Shown in pieces: positions 53,181 through 61,792 of a stretch of 64,000 nucleotides of DNA. The translations under genes were made by a program, and so were the position numbers. The stretch comes from R-RK-3 sp963834945 (GTDB lineage: Bacteria; Pseudomonadota; Alphaproteobacteria; Rhizobiales; Rhodomicrobiaceae): assembly GCA_963834945.1 (NCBI GenBank), contig CAWIDT010000004.1, positions 496,001 through 560,000 on the forward strand. The letters run 5' to 3'. How positions within the stretch are numbered: the first letter of the stretch is position 1; each line of letters starts with the position of its first letter. The notes beneath the pieces were generated by a model that saw only the letters and a program-made list of their open reading frames with translations, had not been told where the DNA came from and made no database searches.

Positions 53181-53721
53181 ACATAAACAGCGTGCCCAGC
53201 ACACCCAGCCCTCGCCCGATCCACAGCAGAAGCTGCGTCCCCAGCGCCAGCGACGAGGACGCCAGCACGATGGCAATCTGCAACATGCCTTGCGCGTAGT
53301 CGAAATAAGGGTCGCGCTTCAGCGCCATGTCGCGCGTGTTTTCCAGCGCCAGCGCCTTGGCGCGCAGCTCGGTCTTGCCGTCGCCCTGTTTGGGATCGCT
53401 TTCATAGCGCGTGACCGTCGCGCGGTATTTGCCGATCTTGTCCTGCAGGAAACTCTTCGTCGGAGCATCCAGCGCCGGGTTCATCAGGTCGCGTTCCAGG
53501 GTGTCGGCGGCGAGCGTGTAATTGGTCTGCCGCACGTTCTTGGCCTGATAGAACGCCCAGGCGTCCGCCGCCTCGATGCTGGCGCGCATCGCGTCTTTGG
53601 TCGCATTGTCGCCGCCGACCGAGCAGATCGCCAGCATCACGGCCAGAACGGCGACGAAGATCGCGGTCTGCTTGTTCTCCTCGGAGACAGCTTCCGCGTC
53701 CATTCCCTCAGGAAGACTCAT
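53137..53721 (-). CDS. DUF4337-type membrane protein
   Basis: 194 residues. One N-terminal helix (TAIFVAVLAVMLAICSVGGD), an alpha-helical soluble region with DAWAFYQAKNVRQTNYTLAA, and two C-terminal helices (LQIAIVLASSSLALGTQLLL and VLGTLFMFNAFFLLVNLPFL). This architecture matches DUF4337; function is unknown. Start MSLPEGMD at the ATG ending 53721. A decayed partial copy lies at 51641. Its 3' end overlaps the HxlR gene by 44 bp. Confidence 0.82.
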   Translation of the reverse strand: MSLPEGMDAEAVSEENKQTAIFVAVLAVMLAICSVGGDNATKDAMRASIEAADAWAFYQAKNVRQTNYTLAADTLERDLMNPALDAPTKSFLQDKIGKYRATVTRYESDPKQGDGKTELRAKALALENTRDMALKRDPYFDYAQGMLQIAIVLASSSLALGTQLLLWIGRGLGVLGTLFMFNAFFLLVNLPFLS

Positions 53722-54149
53722 GCTTCGCCCCTTGCCATCTTTGCGCGAACGCTGCTTTAGCCGGGCGCGGCCAAATAGGCAAGCAACCCGATGCGCTGCT
53801 CCGCTCATGCCGCAAGCTCGCGCTTTAGGGTCATGGCTGAGTTTGAATTCTGGCTCTTGAGCGGTAAGCGGCCCCAGGACCGAACGCCGTATTTCTGCCT
53901 AGGCCTCACGAACACATCGCGGGGGAGGGGAGCATTCATGCCAATCGTCCGACGGCCATTCACCTTTCAATGACCATTTCCGCGATTAGATCCGAGCTGG
54001 ACACTGAAATTTTGCGGCGTGCAGGCGATGCTGTCTGGAGAAATCCGCGCTTCTCCGAGAGCGAACCTGTCGATGGCCAAGTGGCAAGGCTTAATTTTAA
54101 GACATGGGAGGCTGGTCTACGGGCGCAGGTCTATAGATCGGGGCAGACC

Positions 54150-55217
54150 ATGAAACTTTTCGAATGCCAGAATTGCGGCCAACTGCTTTATTTCGAAAAC
54201 ACCCAATGCGAGCGCTGCGGTATGGCACTCGGCTTTCTGCCGAATGCTGCGATCATCACGGCATTGGAGATTGGTCCCGACGGCCACCTCGCGCCCTTTG
54301 TCGACCGCCACCGCACCGTTGATTATTGCAGCAACCGTGAGCACAACGCGTGCAATTGGCTGGTCGATATAGGAGCGGATCCCCTCTGCCGCGCCTGCAA
54401 GCTCAATCATACGATTCCGAAGCTCTCGGTGGCTGAGAATTTAGAGCGTTGGCTTCGGATCGAGGTTGCCAAGCATCGGCTGGTCTACAGCCTGATGCGG
54501 CTCGGGCTGCCGATCGAGAGCAAGATCGAAGAGCCCGACCGGGGCGTCGCCTTCAAATTTTTGGCGCCTGTGCCCAGAAGCAAGAAGCAGGCCCAGATCA
54601 TCACGGGCCACTGTCGGGGGGACATCACCCTCAATATCATCGAGGCCGACGATGCGAAGCGGGCAGCCATCCGGGCGAAAATGAACGAGCCGTATCGAAC
54701 CCTTCTGGGGCATCTGCGCCATGAGGTTGCGCACTATTATTTTGAGCGCGTAATTAAGGATACGGATAATTATCAGCTATTCCTCAGCGTATTCGGTGAT
54801 GAAACGCCCGATTACGGCGAAGCGCTCAAGAAGCATTATGCCGATGGTGCGCCGGCAAACTGGCGGAACAGCTATATCAGCTCCTATGCCAGCGCCCATC
54901 CGCACGAAGACTGGGCGGAGACATTCGCTCATTACCTCCATATGATCGACACACTTGAGACGGCTTACGCCTTCGGCCTGCGGGTTCGCCCCCGAACGGG
55001 CCGCGATGACAATCTGGCGGTTGCGATCTCGTTCGATCCCTATAATCAGGTTGAATTCGCGCCGATCATTGACGGTTGGCTGCCTCTGACTTTCGCGGTC
55101 AACAGCATGAACCGCAGCATGGGGATCGATGATCTTTATCCGTTTCTCGTTGCCCCTGCGGTCATCGAAAAATTGAAATCAGTGCATCAGATCGTGAGGA
55201 GTTCCGGGCGGAGGTGA
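54150..55217 (+). CDS. Putative zinc-binding metallopeptidase with N-terminal zinc ribbon
   Basis: 355 residues from MKLFECQNCGQLLYFEN. Two Cys pairs (CQNC, CERC) and a later set (YCSNREHNACNWL, CRAC) make zinc ribbons, followed by the peptidase motif RHEVAHYYFE (HExxH) and a downstream HPHEDWAETFAHY that could supply the third ligand. This fits the putative zinc-binding peptidase family with a DUF2248-like layout. The frame is open another 60 codons upstream to an ATG at 53970, but homologues begin at MKLF. Substrate unknown. Confidence 0.8.
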   Translation: MKLFECQNCGQLLYFENTQCERCGMALGFLPNAAIITALEIGPDGHLAPFVDRHRTVDYCSNREHNACNWLVDIGADPLCRACKLNHTIPKLSVAENLERWLRIEVAKHRLVYSLMRLGLPIESKIEEPDRGVAFKFLAPVPRSKKQAQIITGHCRGDITLNIIEADDAKRAAIRAKMNEPYRTLLGHLRHEVAHYYFERVIKDTDNYQLFLSVFGDETPDYGEALKKHYADGAPANWRNSYISSYASAHPHEDWAETFAHYLHMIDTLETAYAFGLRVRPRTGRDDNLAVAISFDPYNQVEFAPIIDGWLPLTFAVNSMNRSMGIDDLYPFLVAPAVIEKLKSVHQIVRSSGRR

Positions 55218-55229
55218 TACCGATCCTTC

Positions 55230-55334
55230 CTAGATCATGATCGCTTTAAACGGAAACGATCATGATCTAGATTCCTTTGTTTTCGCACGATTTTTCTGGA
55301 AAACCGGTGTCCACTTTTCCCGATCGTGCTCTAG
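55230..55334. repeat. Dispersed repeat, subfamily B copy 2
   Basis: About 105 bp: a leading palindrome (CTAGATCATGATCG ... CGATCATGATCTAG), then ATTCCTTTGTTTTCGCACG, TCTGGAAAACCGGTGTCCAC, and the right end CCCGATCGTGCTCTAG. The AAAACCGGYGTCCAC core is shared with subfamily A. It lies between the metallopeptidase and the phosphofructokinase genes. Confidence 0.75.
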
Positions 55335-55372
55335 CGCATCAAAGGCTCCCGATTTATCCGCGACCGCATCGC

Positions 55373-56536
55373 CTAACCGACGAACGGCTTGCCCACCTTG
55401 AACTTCTGCGGCAACAGGCGCCGGAGATAGGCGACGCCTGCCTCCGCGAGCCTGTTCTCCTCCGGGTGCAGGAAATCTCCGGGCATGTGCCGCGTCTTGC
55501 CGGCGACATCGCCGAGCGGCACGCTTTTCACGACCGTCCTTTCGCCGTCGAACTGGAGCGCCACCGACGTGCTGCCCTCCGGTATCGCTCGCACGGCGAA
55601 GGCGCCGGCCTCGAAGGCCTCCTTCTGATCTACCGGCGAGATCGTGGCGATGTTGCCGCGCGGCATATAGCCCAACGTGTCCACCCGCGCGCGCTTGCCC
55701 GGCAGGGATTCGGCCAGCATGCGCTCGAAGGCCCCGGCGAGGGCAGTGCCCGACAGCTTCAAATTGCCATGCGCATCGCGTTCGAGCTTATCGGGCGGCA
55801 CGAGGCTTTCCACCAGTGAGCGGCCGTCCGCCGTCGACACGCCCTCCGACACCGAGACGATGCAGCGCTTATGGCGGTCCATGGTCCGCTTCACGTCGTC
55901 TACGAAGCGCGTGCGGTCGAAGGCGCGCTCAGGCACATAGAGCAGATGCGGCCCCGCCTCCTCGTCGATCCTCCAGGCGGAAGCCGCCGCCGTCAGGAAG
56001 CCGGCATGCCGGCCCATGACGATGCCCACATAGATGCCGGGCAGCGCGCGGAAATCGAGATCGACGGAGAGGAAGGCGCCCGCCACGAACTCGCCCGCGG
56101 AAATGAAGCCCGGCGTGTGGTCGTTCTCTTCGAGGTCGTTGTCGATGGTTTTCGGCGCATGCACGAAGGTTGTCGCGGCGCCGGCGGCATCCGCCAGGAT
56201 GCCTTGCGTCCCCGCCGTATCGTTGCCGCCGATATAGACGAAGGCGTCGGCGCCCACCTTTTTCAAGCCGTCGAGGACCACCTCGCAATAGGCCCGGTCA
56301 GGCTTGTCGCGGGTGGAGCCCAGGGCTGCACCCGGCGTGCCGGCGATCGCCATGAGCTGGGCTTCGGGGATGGAGGTCAGGTCCACATAGCGGTTGTCGC
56401 GGATCCCGCGCACGCCATGCAGGCTTCCCAGAACTTTCATGCCGGCTTTGCGCGCCTCCAGCGTCGCCCCCACCAGTGTCTGGTTGATCACGGCCGTCGG
56501 ACCGCCCCCTTGCGCAATCACGATCGTTTGCTGCAT
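55373..56536 (-). CDS. 6-phosphofructokinase, probably pyrophosphate-dependent
   Basis: 387 residues. Opens with IVIAQGGGPTAVINQTLVGA; the nucleotide-region loop reads YIGGNDTAGT where ATP enzymes have GGDGS, and the PKTIDNDLEEND motif has Lys where ATP-type enzymes have Gly (PGTIDND). Both features point to PPi as phosphoryl donor; this assignment follows family rules and was not tested. The active-site Asp pair TIDND is intact, as is IVMGRHAGFL. Confidence 0.88.
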   Translation of the reverse strand: MQQTIVIAQGGGPTAVINQTLVGATLEARKAGMKVLGSLHGVRGIRDNRYVDLTSIPEAQLMAIAGTPGAALGSTRDKPDRAYCEVVLDGLKKVGADAFVYIGGNDTAGTQGILADAAGAATTFVHAPKTIDNDLEENDHTPGFISAGEFVAGAFLSVDLDFRALPGIYVGIVMGRHAGFLTAAASAWRIDEEAGPHLLYVPERAFDRTRFVDDVKRTMDRHKRCIVSVSEGVSTADGRSLVESLVPPDKLERDAHGNLKLSGTALAGAFERMLAESLPGKRARVDTLGYMPRGNIATISPVDQKEAFEAGAFAVRAIPEGSTSVALQFDGERTVVKSVPLGDVAGKTRHMPGDFLHPEENRLAEAGVAYLRRLLPQKFKVGKPFVG

Positions 56537-56874
56537 TGCTCTGCTCCATCCCTCTGCGGACCGCTTTCATGCCGTCCGAATGCTTGGCCGTGTCGCATCG
56601 CCAGCAACCTCGATCTCCGATGTGATCCGCTGCTGCACGACACGCCCGGCGATATGCAGATCATTGTTGTCTGATCTGGCGGCGCGGGCGCCGAGTTTAG
56701 CATAGCCGCGTTTGAACGCGCTATGGCCGCAGCCGGTTATGAGCAGGCCAAGCGCACGACGGCCGGGTGCTCTCCATCGGCGTCGCGTTCCGACAGGCGC
56801 TGCCCGGTGCCCGCACTTGGCGCGCCTTCTATTCGATCCTGCGCGGGTTACGATTCATGCTGGCGGTCAGCAAA
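56537..56874. other. Intergenic region, nothing recognised
   Basis: About 340 bp between the phosphofructokinase start and the 3' end of the hydrolase gene. Several short open frames cross it, but none has a ribosome-binding site together with a recognisable motif. No repeat, terminator or RNA gene was identified. Confidence 0.55.
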
Positions 56875-57573
56875 TCACCGCGCGGCAAAGCCTGCAACCG
56901 CCGACACCACCGCGCCGTCGATTCCATTGAAACCGTGATGCGCACGGGCCTCGCAAGGGTTGCCGCTGGAGCCCCCTCCGTCAAGCCAGGTGACGTGAGC
57001 CTTGCCCTTTGACCAAGCGAGAAACGGCGCGACCCCAGCCGGGGCGGTCTTCTTGCACTCATCATGCTTATGATGCACGACCAGAGTCGGAGGCAGCGCC
57101 GCAGGCGAACCGAGAATCGCCATGACATTGTCTCCGTCCCCGGAAGCGTCAGAAAGGAAGCCGGAGGTCAGGACCAGGCGTGCCGGGCGTGCACCAGCGG
57201 CGATGCCACGAGCGGCGCGCTGGGTGCCACGACTGGTGCCGACCAAAGTCACGGCGCCGTATTTCTTCATCAGTTTCACTGCCGCGGCTACGTCGACATC
57301 GCCTTCGGGAACCAGAACCGCAAAGCCCCGTGCGGCATAGGCTTTGCGCGTGCGCACCAACTGATTGCCCTGCTTGGCGATGCTGCCGTCGCTTCCGACG
57401 CCGATTTGCCCGTCACCTCCCGCCAGAAGTATGATAGCGCCGTGAGGTTTGGTCGGCGTCAGCAGCGCGGCATTGACTCCTCCAACAGAAATACCGCTGA
57501 CGGACACCCCATCGCCCAGCGCGGCGCCGTTAGCTGCGAACATTATCGCAAGCGCAATCACGACTCTTTTCAT
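56875..57573 (-). CDS. Exported alpha/beta-hydrolase-like protein
   Basis: 232 residues with a signal peptide (MKRVVIALAIMFAANGAALG). Hydrolase-fold features: AIILLAGGDGQIG (oxyanion region), the nucleophile elbow VTLVGTSRGTQ (G-x-S-x-G), TLVVHHKHDECK near the expected acid loop, and ARAHHGFNGID, containing the likely catalytic His. Substrate is unknown. GGGAGGG precedes the ATG ending at 57573; the frame remains open upstream without a better start. Confidence 0.72.
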   Translation of the reverse strand: MKRVVIALAIMFAANGAALGDGVSVSGISVGGVNAALLTPTKPHGAIILLAGGDGQIGVGSDGSIAKQGNQLVRTRKAYAARGFAVLVPEGDVDVAAAVKLMKKYGAVTLVGTSRGTQRAARGIAAGARPARLVLTSGFLSDASGDGDNVMAILGSPAALPPTLVVHHKHDECKKTAPAGVAPFLAWSKGKAHVTWLDGGGSSGNPCEARAHHGFNGIDGAVVSAVAGFAAR

Positions 57574-57937
57574 ATAAATCCCTCCCAGATGCTTGTTCGA
57601 TATCTGCTTCCTTACTTTTTTCCGCTGCAAGTCGAGCGACAGCAAAAGTTGGCCGGCGGCCTGCCCCAATCACAAAGCATCTTTGCTGGTGTGCCGGCAA
57701 GTCGCCTTGCTGAATGTCGGTAGGATGCGGGGCTGCTTCAGCAACCGGGGGTAGCTGACGCAGTCTCAGGGGACCGCTCGCGGCTCAAAGCAGACTATGC
57801 GAACGAAGCGCGATTTCGGCGTGCACCGCGTATCAACTCCGCGCCGACGGTGACGCGGCAATCGCTTCTTGAGTGGAGAAGAGCGGTTGGGCTACCTATC
57901 TCACAAGATGGAAAAGCGAAACAACGGAGGACAAGCG
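57574..57937. other. Divergent intergenic region, nothing recognised
   Basis: About 364 bp between the exported hydrolase and the VOC-family gene, which diverge. It should contain both promoters. No regulatory palindrome or small gene stood out. Confidence 0.5.
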
Positions 57938-58411
57938 ATGGCCAAGAACACGATTTGCCTGTGGTACGACAAGGACGCTGAGGCGGCTGCCCGCTTCTAC
58001 GCCGAGACCTTTCCCGGGAGCGCGGTGGGTGCCGTCCACCGTGCACCCAGTGACTACCCATCAGGCAAGGAGGGCGATGTGCTGACGGTAGAATTCACCG
58101 TCTTCGACATACCCTGTCTCGGCCTCAATGGCGGTCCCATGTTCAAGCATAACGAAGCCTTCTCGTTCCAGATCGCCACCGACGATCAGGAAGAGACCGA
58201 CCGCTACTGGAATGCCATCGTCGGCAATGGCGGCAAGGAGAGCGCGTGCGGCTGGTGCAAGGATAAATGGGGAATCTCCTGGCAGATCACGCCGCGCGTG
58301 CTGACCGAGGCGATGGCGGCCGGCGGCGCTGAAGCAAAGCGCGCCTTCGACGCGATGATGCCCATGAAGAAGATCGACGTCGCCGCGATCGAGGCGGCGC
58401 GACGCGGCTGA
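57938..58411 (+). CDS. VOC-family PhnB-like protein
   Basis: 157 residues of the PhnB/3-demethylubiquinone-methyltransferase-like VOC group, which are not methyltransferases. ICLWYDKDAEAAARFYAETF, LTVEFTVFDIPCLGLNGGPM, FSFQIATDDQEETDRYWNAI, CGWCKDKWGISWQITPRVLT. GGAGGACAAGCG lies upstream of the ATG. Metal-binding and activity are unknown. Not linked to any obvious pathway gene. Confidence 0.85.
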   Translation: MAKNTICLWYDKDAEAAARFYAETFPGSAVGAVHRAPSDYPSGKEGDVLTVEFTVFDIPCLGLNGGPMFKHNEAFSFQIATDDQEETDRYWNAIVGNGGKESACGWCKDKWGISWQITPRVLTEAMAAGGAEAKRAFDAMMPMKKIDVAAIEAARRG

Positions 58412-58622
58412 CGCTCTAACGTCAGGAAAGTCCAGGGTTGCACCCGCACTTTCCTGCCGTTAGCCGCTCGGCAGGGCTCTGCGCTCCATATGTCGGCGGC
58501 ATTTAGGCGGGCTAGAAAACATGTTCCTCTGGGAACAGCATAACACGTCGTCTCAGCGCATCTTAATGGTAGGCGCAGGCCGAACACCCGATACACGCAA
58601 GAGCCAACCTACGGAGACCGTC

Positions 58623-58982
58623 GTGAACTCAACTCAGATCCGCGCATTATCGCCCGCTCAACTGGACCACGTCTCTGTGGCTTACACTGCTTTACGTGTC
58701 CGGATCATCGTAGCTGACCATTTATCGGTCGATTTCGAGGATATATCCGACAGCTCCAGCTTCACTAGAGATCTGGGAGCTAACAGCCTCGATTCGGCAA
58801 AACTTCTATTGGCACTCGAAGAAGAATTCCACTGTGAATTCTCAGACGAGGCAACGGACACAATTCATACCGTTGGCGACGCTATCTATCACCTTATAGA
58901 ATGTAACCGTCACCAAACCCCCGCAAACAGTTTGGCCAACAGCGCCAAAAATTACTGGCTAAAGTCCGTCAAGTTTTCATGA
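58623..58982 (+). CDS. Orphan acyl carrier protein
   Basis: 119 residues from GTG at 58623 (GGAG upstream). Residues 25-90 fit an ACP: RDLGANSLDSAKLLLALEEE, where the phosphopantetheine Ser sits in NSLDS in place of the usual DSLD, followed by FHCEFSDEATDTIHTVGDAI. A Cys is unusual here. A 30-residue tail follows the normal end. No acyltransferase, synthetase or phosphopantetheinyl transferase is nearby. The base composition is lower in GC than flanking genes, suggesting transfer. Confidence 0.75.
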   Translation: MNSTQIRALSPAQLDHVSVAYTALRVRIIVADHLSVDFEDISDSSSFTRDLGANSLDSAKLLLALEEEFHCEFSDEATDTIHTVGDAIYHLIECNRHQTPANSLANSAKNYWLKSVKFS

Positions 58983-59235
58983 GTGCTGCGGTGAGTCCGC
59001 ACTTGAGGTTGGCTGCGTACTATCTCACGCTAACGACAAGCCGTTTTCTCGCTGCTCCCCAGCAGCAACTCCCGAACCGGCGTAGTCCGGACTTCGGCAA
59101 CCCTTCCTGAAAGCAGTCATCGGCCGGGATGTTACCGAGGGCCGCAAAGTGGCGCAGGCAGCCATCGTCCGCGCGATCCGGATGGCCTGCTTCACAGCAA
59201 TAAGCCGAAATTGGCTGCAGCGGCGAGCCGCGTGA

Positions 59236-59604
59236 TTACGCTTTGGGATCGGGGCCAAGAAGCGGCATCACCTCCACGGCGTCGCAAGGAAAGATCGTGA
59301 AGTGCGGATGGCCTTCGAACATCTTCGCGGCGGCGTCATGCGAAGCCGCGCGCACGACGACGAAAACGGTCAGATCATTCACAACGTCCACCACGCCATC
59401 CCGCGACGTGCGCTTGGTTGGGCCAAGCGGCCCGCCGTCATAGACGATGGCGTCCCGATGATCCTCGTCCCAAGCTTTCAAAGCGGCGAGCCCTTCCTCG
59501 TCCTTCGCCTGCCGTTCGTCCTCGGACATCGCATACCAGGCCCGCCAGCGCGCGCTCGCCTTATTGCTGAGAAAGACCGCGAGATAGGTGCCGTTTGTGC
59601 TCAT
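59236..59604 (-). CDS. YCII-domain protein
   Basis: 122 residues of the YciI-like ferredoxin-fold family: YLAVFLSNKASARWRAWYAM at the start, then AIVYDGGPLGPTKRT, FVVVRAASHDAAAKMFEGHP, and a C-terminal FPCDAVEVMPLLG. Family members bind small molecules or act as dehydratases; the role here is unknown. Start MSTNGTYL. Confidence 0.78.
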   Translation of the reverse strand: MSTNGTYLAVFLSNKASARWRAWYAMSEDERQAKDEEGLAALKAWDEDHRDAIVYDGGPLGPTKRTSRDGVVDVVNDLTVFVVVRAASHDAAAKMFEGHPHFTIFPCDAVEVMPLLGPDPKA

Positions 59605-59929
59605 GCCTGCGACTTTCCCTTACGCTGAACGAATATCCGAACCTCTCCGCCTATGTCGCTCGGAGCGAAGCGCGTCCAGACTTCAAGCGTGTTTTCGACG
59701 CTCAATTGGCGGTTTTCACCCGCAAGCCACCGGCCGGCTGATAAAGATCCCCTTCTGACTCGAACCGATCGTAGCCTTTACTCCTCCGAGGGACAGCATT
59801 GAGGCGAAGCCCCGCCTCCAATTCGCTGAACCGGTAGCCGCTCCTCATCTCGACCGTTTGCCCCGTGAACGCCAGAACTGCTCCAGAGCGTAAAACGCAA
59901 TTCACGACGAGGCATCACAACGGCCGCCT
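59605..59929. other. Intergenic region with a weak 67-codon minus-strand frame
   Basis: 325 bp between the YCII gene and gpmA. A minus-strand frame at 59702-59905 (67 codons, containing MRSGYRFSELEAGLRL) has no family resemblance or convincing ribosome-binding site; I would not call it a gene. Nothing else was recognised. Confidence 0.45.
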
Positions 59930-60550
59930 CTAACCAAGCTCCCGCTTCTCGCCCGCGGTGCCGTCGGCGTTCAGCCGGTAGACGAGCGGCGCGCCTGTCG
60001 CCAGGTTGAGCGCCAGCACCTCCTCGCGGCTGAGCTGGTCGAGCTGCATCACCAGCGCCCGCAGCGAATTGCCGTGCGCCGCGACGATGACGTTCTTGCC
60101 GGCCTGCACCTGCGGCCAGATATGCGCCTGATAATAGGGCAGCACGCGCTCGGCGGTGTTCTTCAGGCTCTCGCCGCCCGGCGGCGGCACATCGAAAGAG
60201 CGGCGCCAGATATGCACCTGCTCCTCGCCCCAGCGGGCGCGCGCATCGTCCTTGTTGAGCCCGGCCAGATCGCCGTAATCGCGCTCGTTCAGCGCCTGAT
60301 CGCGGATAGTCTCTAGCCCGGTCTGGCCGAGTTCCTCCAGCATGATGTCGAGTGTCCGCTGCGCCCGCTTCAGCGCGCTGGTGAAGGCAGTGTCGAAATG
60401 CAGCCCCTCCGCTTTCAGCAGCTGTCCGGCGCGCCGCGCTTCCTCGACGCCGGTCTCACTCAGATCGACATCGCGCCAGCCTGTGAACAGGTTGAGCTTG
60501 TTCCACTCGCTCTCACCGTGGCGGACCAGAACCAGCACGTTTTCCATCAT
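59930..60550 (-). CDS. gpmA: 2,3-bisphosphoglycerate-dependent phosphoglycerate mutase
   Basis: 206 residues, glycolytic interconversion of 3- and 2-phosphoglycerate. Catalytic His in LVLVRHGESEWN, followed by LFTGWRDVDLSETG, LNERDYGDLAGLNKDDA and the second His in VAAHGNSLRALVM. Slightly shorter than the 230-250-residue E. coli form, as in many alphaproteobacteria. Either of two adjacent ATGs may be used. It follows dapB by 15 bp on the same strand. Confidence 0.95.
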   Translation of the reverse strand: MMENVLVLVRHGESEWNKLNLFTGWRDVDLSETGVEEARRAGQLLKAEGLHFDTAFTSALKRAQRTLDIMLEELGQTGLETIRDQALNERDYGDLAGLNKDDARARWGEEQVHIWRRSFDVPPPGGESLKNTAERVLPYYQAHIWPQVQAGKNVIVAAHGNSLRALVMQLDQLSREEVLALNLATGAPLVYRLNADGTAGEKRELG

Positions 60551-60565
60551 TGGCCTCGCTCCTTC

Positions 60566-61363
60566 TCAAAGTCCCAGCACGTCCTGCATCGAATAGAGGC
60601 CGGGCGGCTTGCCCTGGCCCCATAGCACCGCCCTAATCGCCCCGCGCGCGAAAATCTGACGGTCGCTGGCGCGGTGCGTCAGCTCCAGGCGCTCGCTGGG
60701 ACCGGCGAACATCGCCGTATGATCGCCGATGACATCGCCGCCGCGCAATGTGGCAAAGCCGATATCGCCGCGCTTGCGGACGCCGGTATGGCCGTCGCGA
60801 ACCCGCACCGCGTGATCGTCGAGGCCGATGGCGCGTCCCTCAGCGGCCGCCTTGCCCAGCATCAGCGCCGTGCCCGAGGGCGCATCGACCTTCATCCGGT
60901 GATGCATCTCCAGGATTTCGATATCGAAATCCGGGCCGAGCGTTTCCGCCGCCTTCTTCACCAGCGCCGCCAACAGGTTGACGCCCAGGCTCATATTGCC
61001 GGACTGGATGATGACGGCATGCTGCGAGGCAGCGAAAATCGCGTCCTCCTGCTGCGGCGTCAGCCCGGTCGTTCCGATCACATGCACGATGCGTGCCTGC
61101 GCCGCCAGCCCGGCGTGCTCGGCGGTGGCCGCCGGCGTGGTGAAGTCGATCACCCCTTCCGAGCGGATGAACAGCTCCAGCGCATCGGCGGTGATAGGCA
61201 CGCCCAGCTTGCCCACCCCTGCGGCCTCGCCGATATCGGCGCCCAGCATCTCCGACCCTTCCGGCTCGGTGCCTCCGGAAATGGAGCAATTCGGCATTTC
61301 ATGGATCACGCGGACGACAGCCTGGCCCATCCGGCCGGCCGCGCCCATTATTGCAAGTCTCAT
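60566..61363 (-). CDS. dapB: 4-hydroxy-tetrahydrodipicolinate reductase
   Basis: 265 residues. NAD(P)H-dependent reduction in lysine and diaminopimelate synthesis. Rossmann start MRLAIMGAAGRMGQAV, VIDFTTPAATAEHA, and the catalytic motif EMHHRMKVDAPSGTALMLG (His-His, Lys, and DAPSGTA). Start at the ATG ending 61363, 28 codons inside the open frame, because the Rossmann motif begins there. dapB-gpmA adjacency on one strand suggests co-transcription. Confidence 0.96.
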   Translation of the reverse strand: MRLAIMGAAGRMGQAVVRVIHEMPNCSISGGTEPEGSEMLGADIGEAAGVGKLGVPITADALELFIRSEGVIDFTTPAATAEHAGLAAQARIVHVIGTTGLTPQQEDAIFAASQHAVIIQSGNMSLGVNLLAALVKKAAETLGPDFDIEILEMHHRMKVDAPSGTALMLGKAAAEGRAIGLDDHAVRVRDGHTGVRKRGDIGFATLRGGDVIGDHTAMFAGPSERLELTHRASDRQIFARGAIRAVLWGQGKPPGLYSMQDVLGL

Positions 61364-61792
61364 GTCGATCGGGCCTGGCGATTGGTGAAACGTGGCGTAT
61401 AGCAGCGGCGGCGGCGGATATAAAGCGCCGCGAGCCATTTGCCCCATTCAGCCAACAGCGAGTTCTCAAGTCTGACCCGTGCGCGGCTCCCTCTCGCACG
61501 GGGGCGAGGGGCTACAGCCTATCAATAAGCCTGACCTTTCACCCGGCGCGATGCCATTGAGGCCACATCGCCCCGCAACCGGCGGTGCCTTGCCCACGTC
61601 ACGGGAACCCTGGCCGCGCTCGCGACTTTCGCAATCGGGAGAATAGCGCCGTGCGCCTGCTGCCGCGCCGGAGAGTGCCAGTGCCTCAGGCGTCCAGATT
61701 CGGAGCCGGATAACACAACATTCCCGTACCTGAATGTTTGCCGCCGTTCAATTCCCGAGTAAAGTAAGCCGCTGCGGCCCAGGACCTACATT
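61364..61792. other. Divergent intergenic region, nothing recognised
   Basis: About 430 bp between dapB and the CheB-CheR fusion gene. Short open frames exist in several phases without family signatures. It presumably holds both promoters. No hairpin with a T-tract, repeat copy or tRNA was noticed. Confidence 0.5.

Noticed and set aside
59025..59258. Minus-strand frame of 77 codons before the YCII gene
   Set aside because: Cys/Arg-rich translation, no ribosome-binding site and no similarity I could recognise; it overlaps the YCII 3' end.
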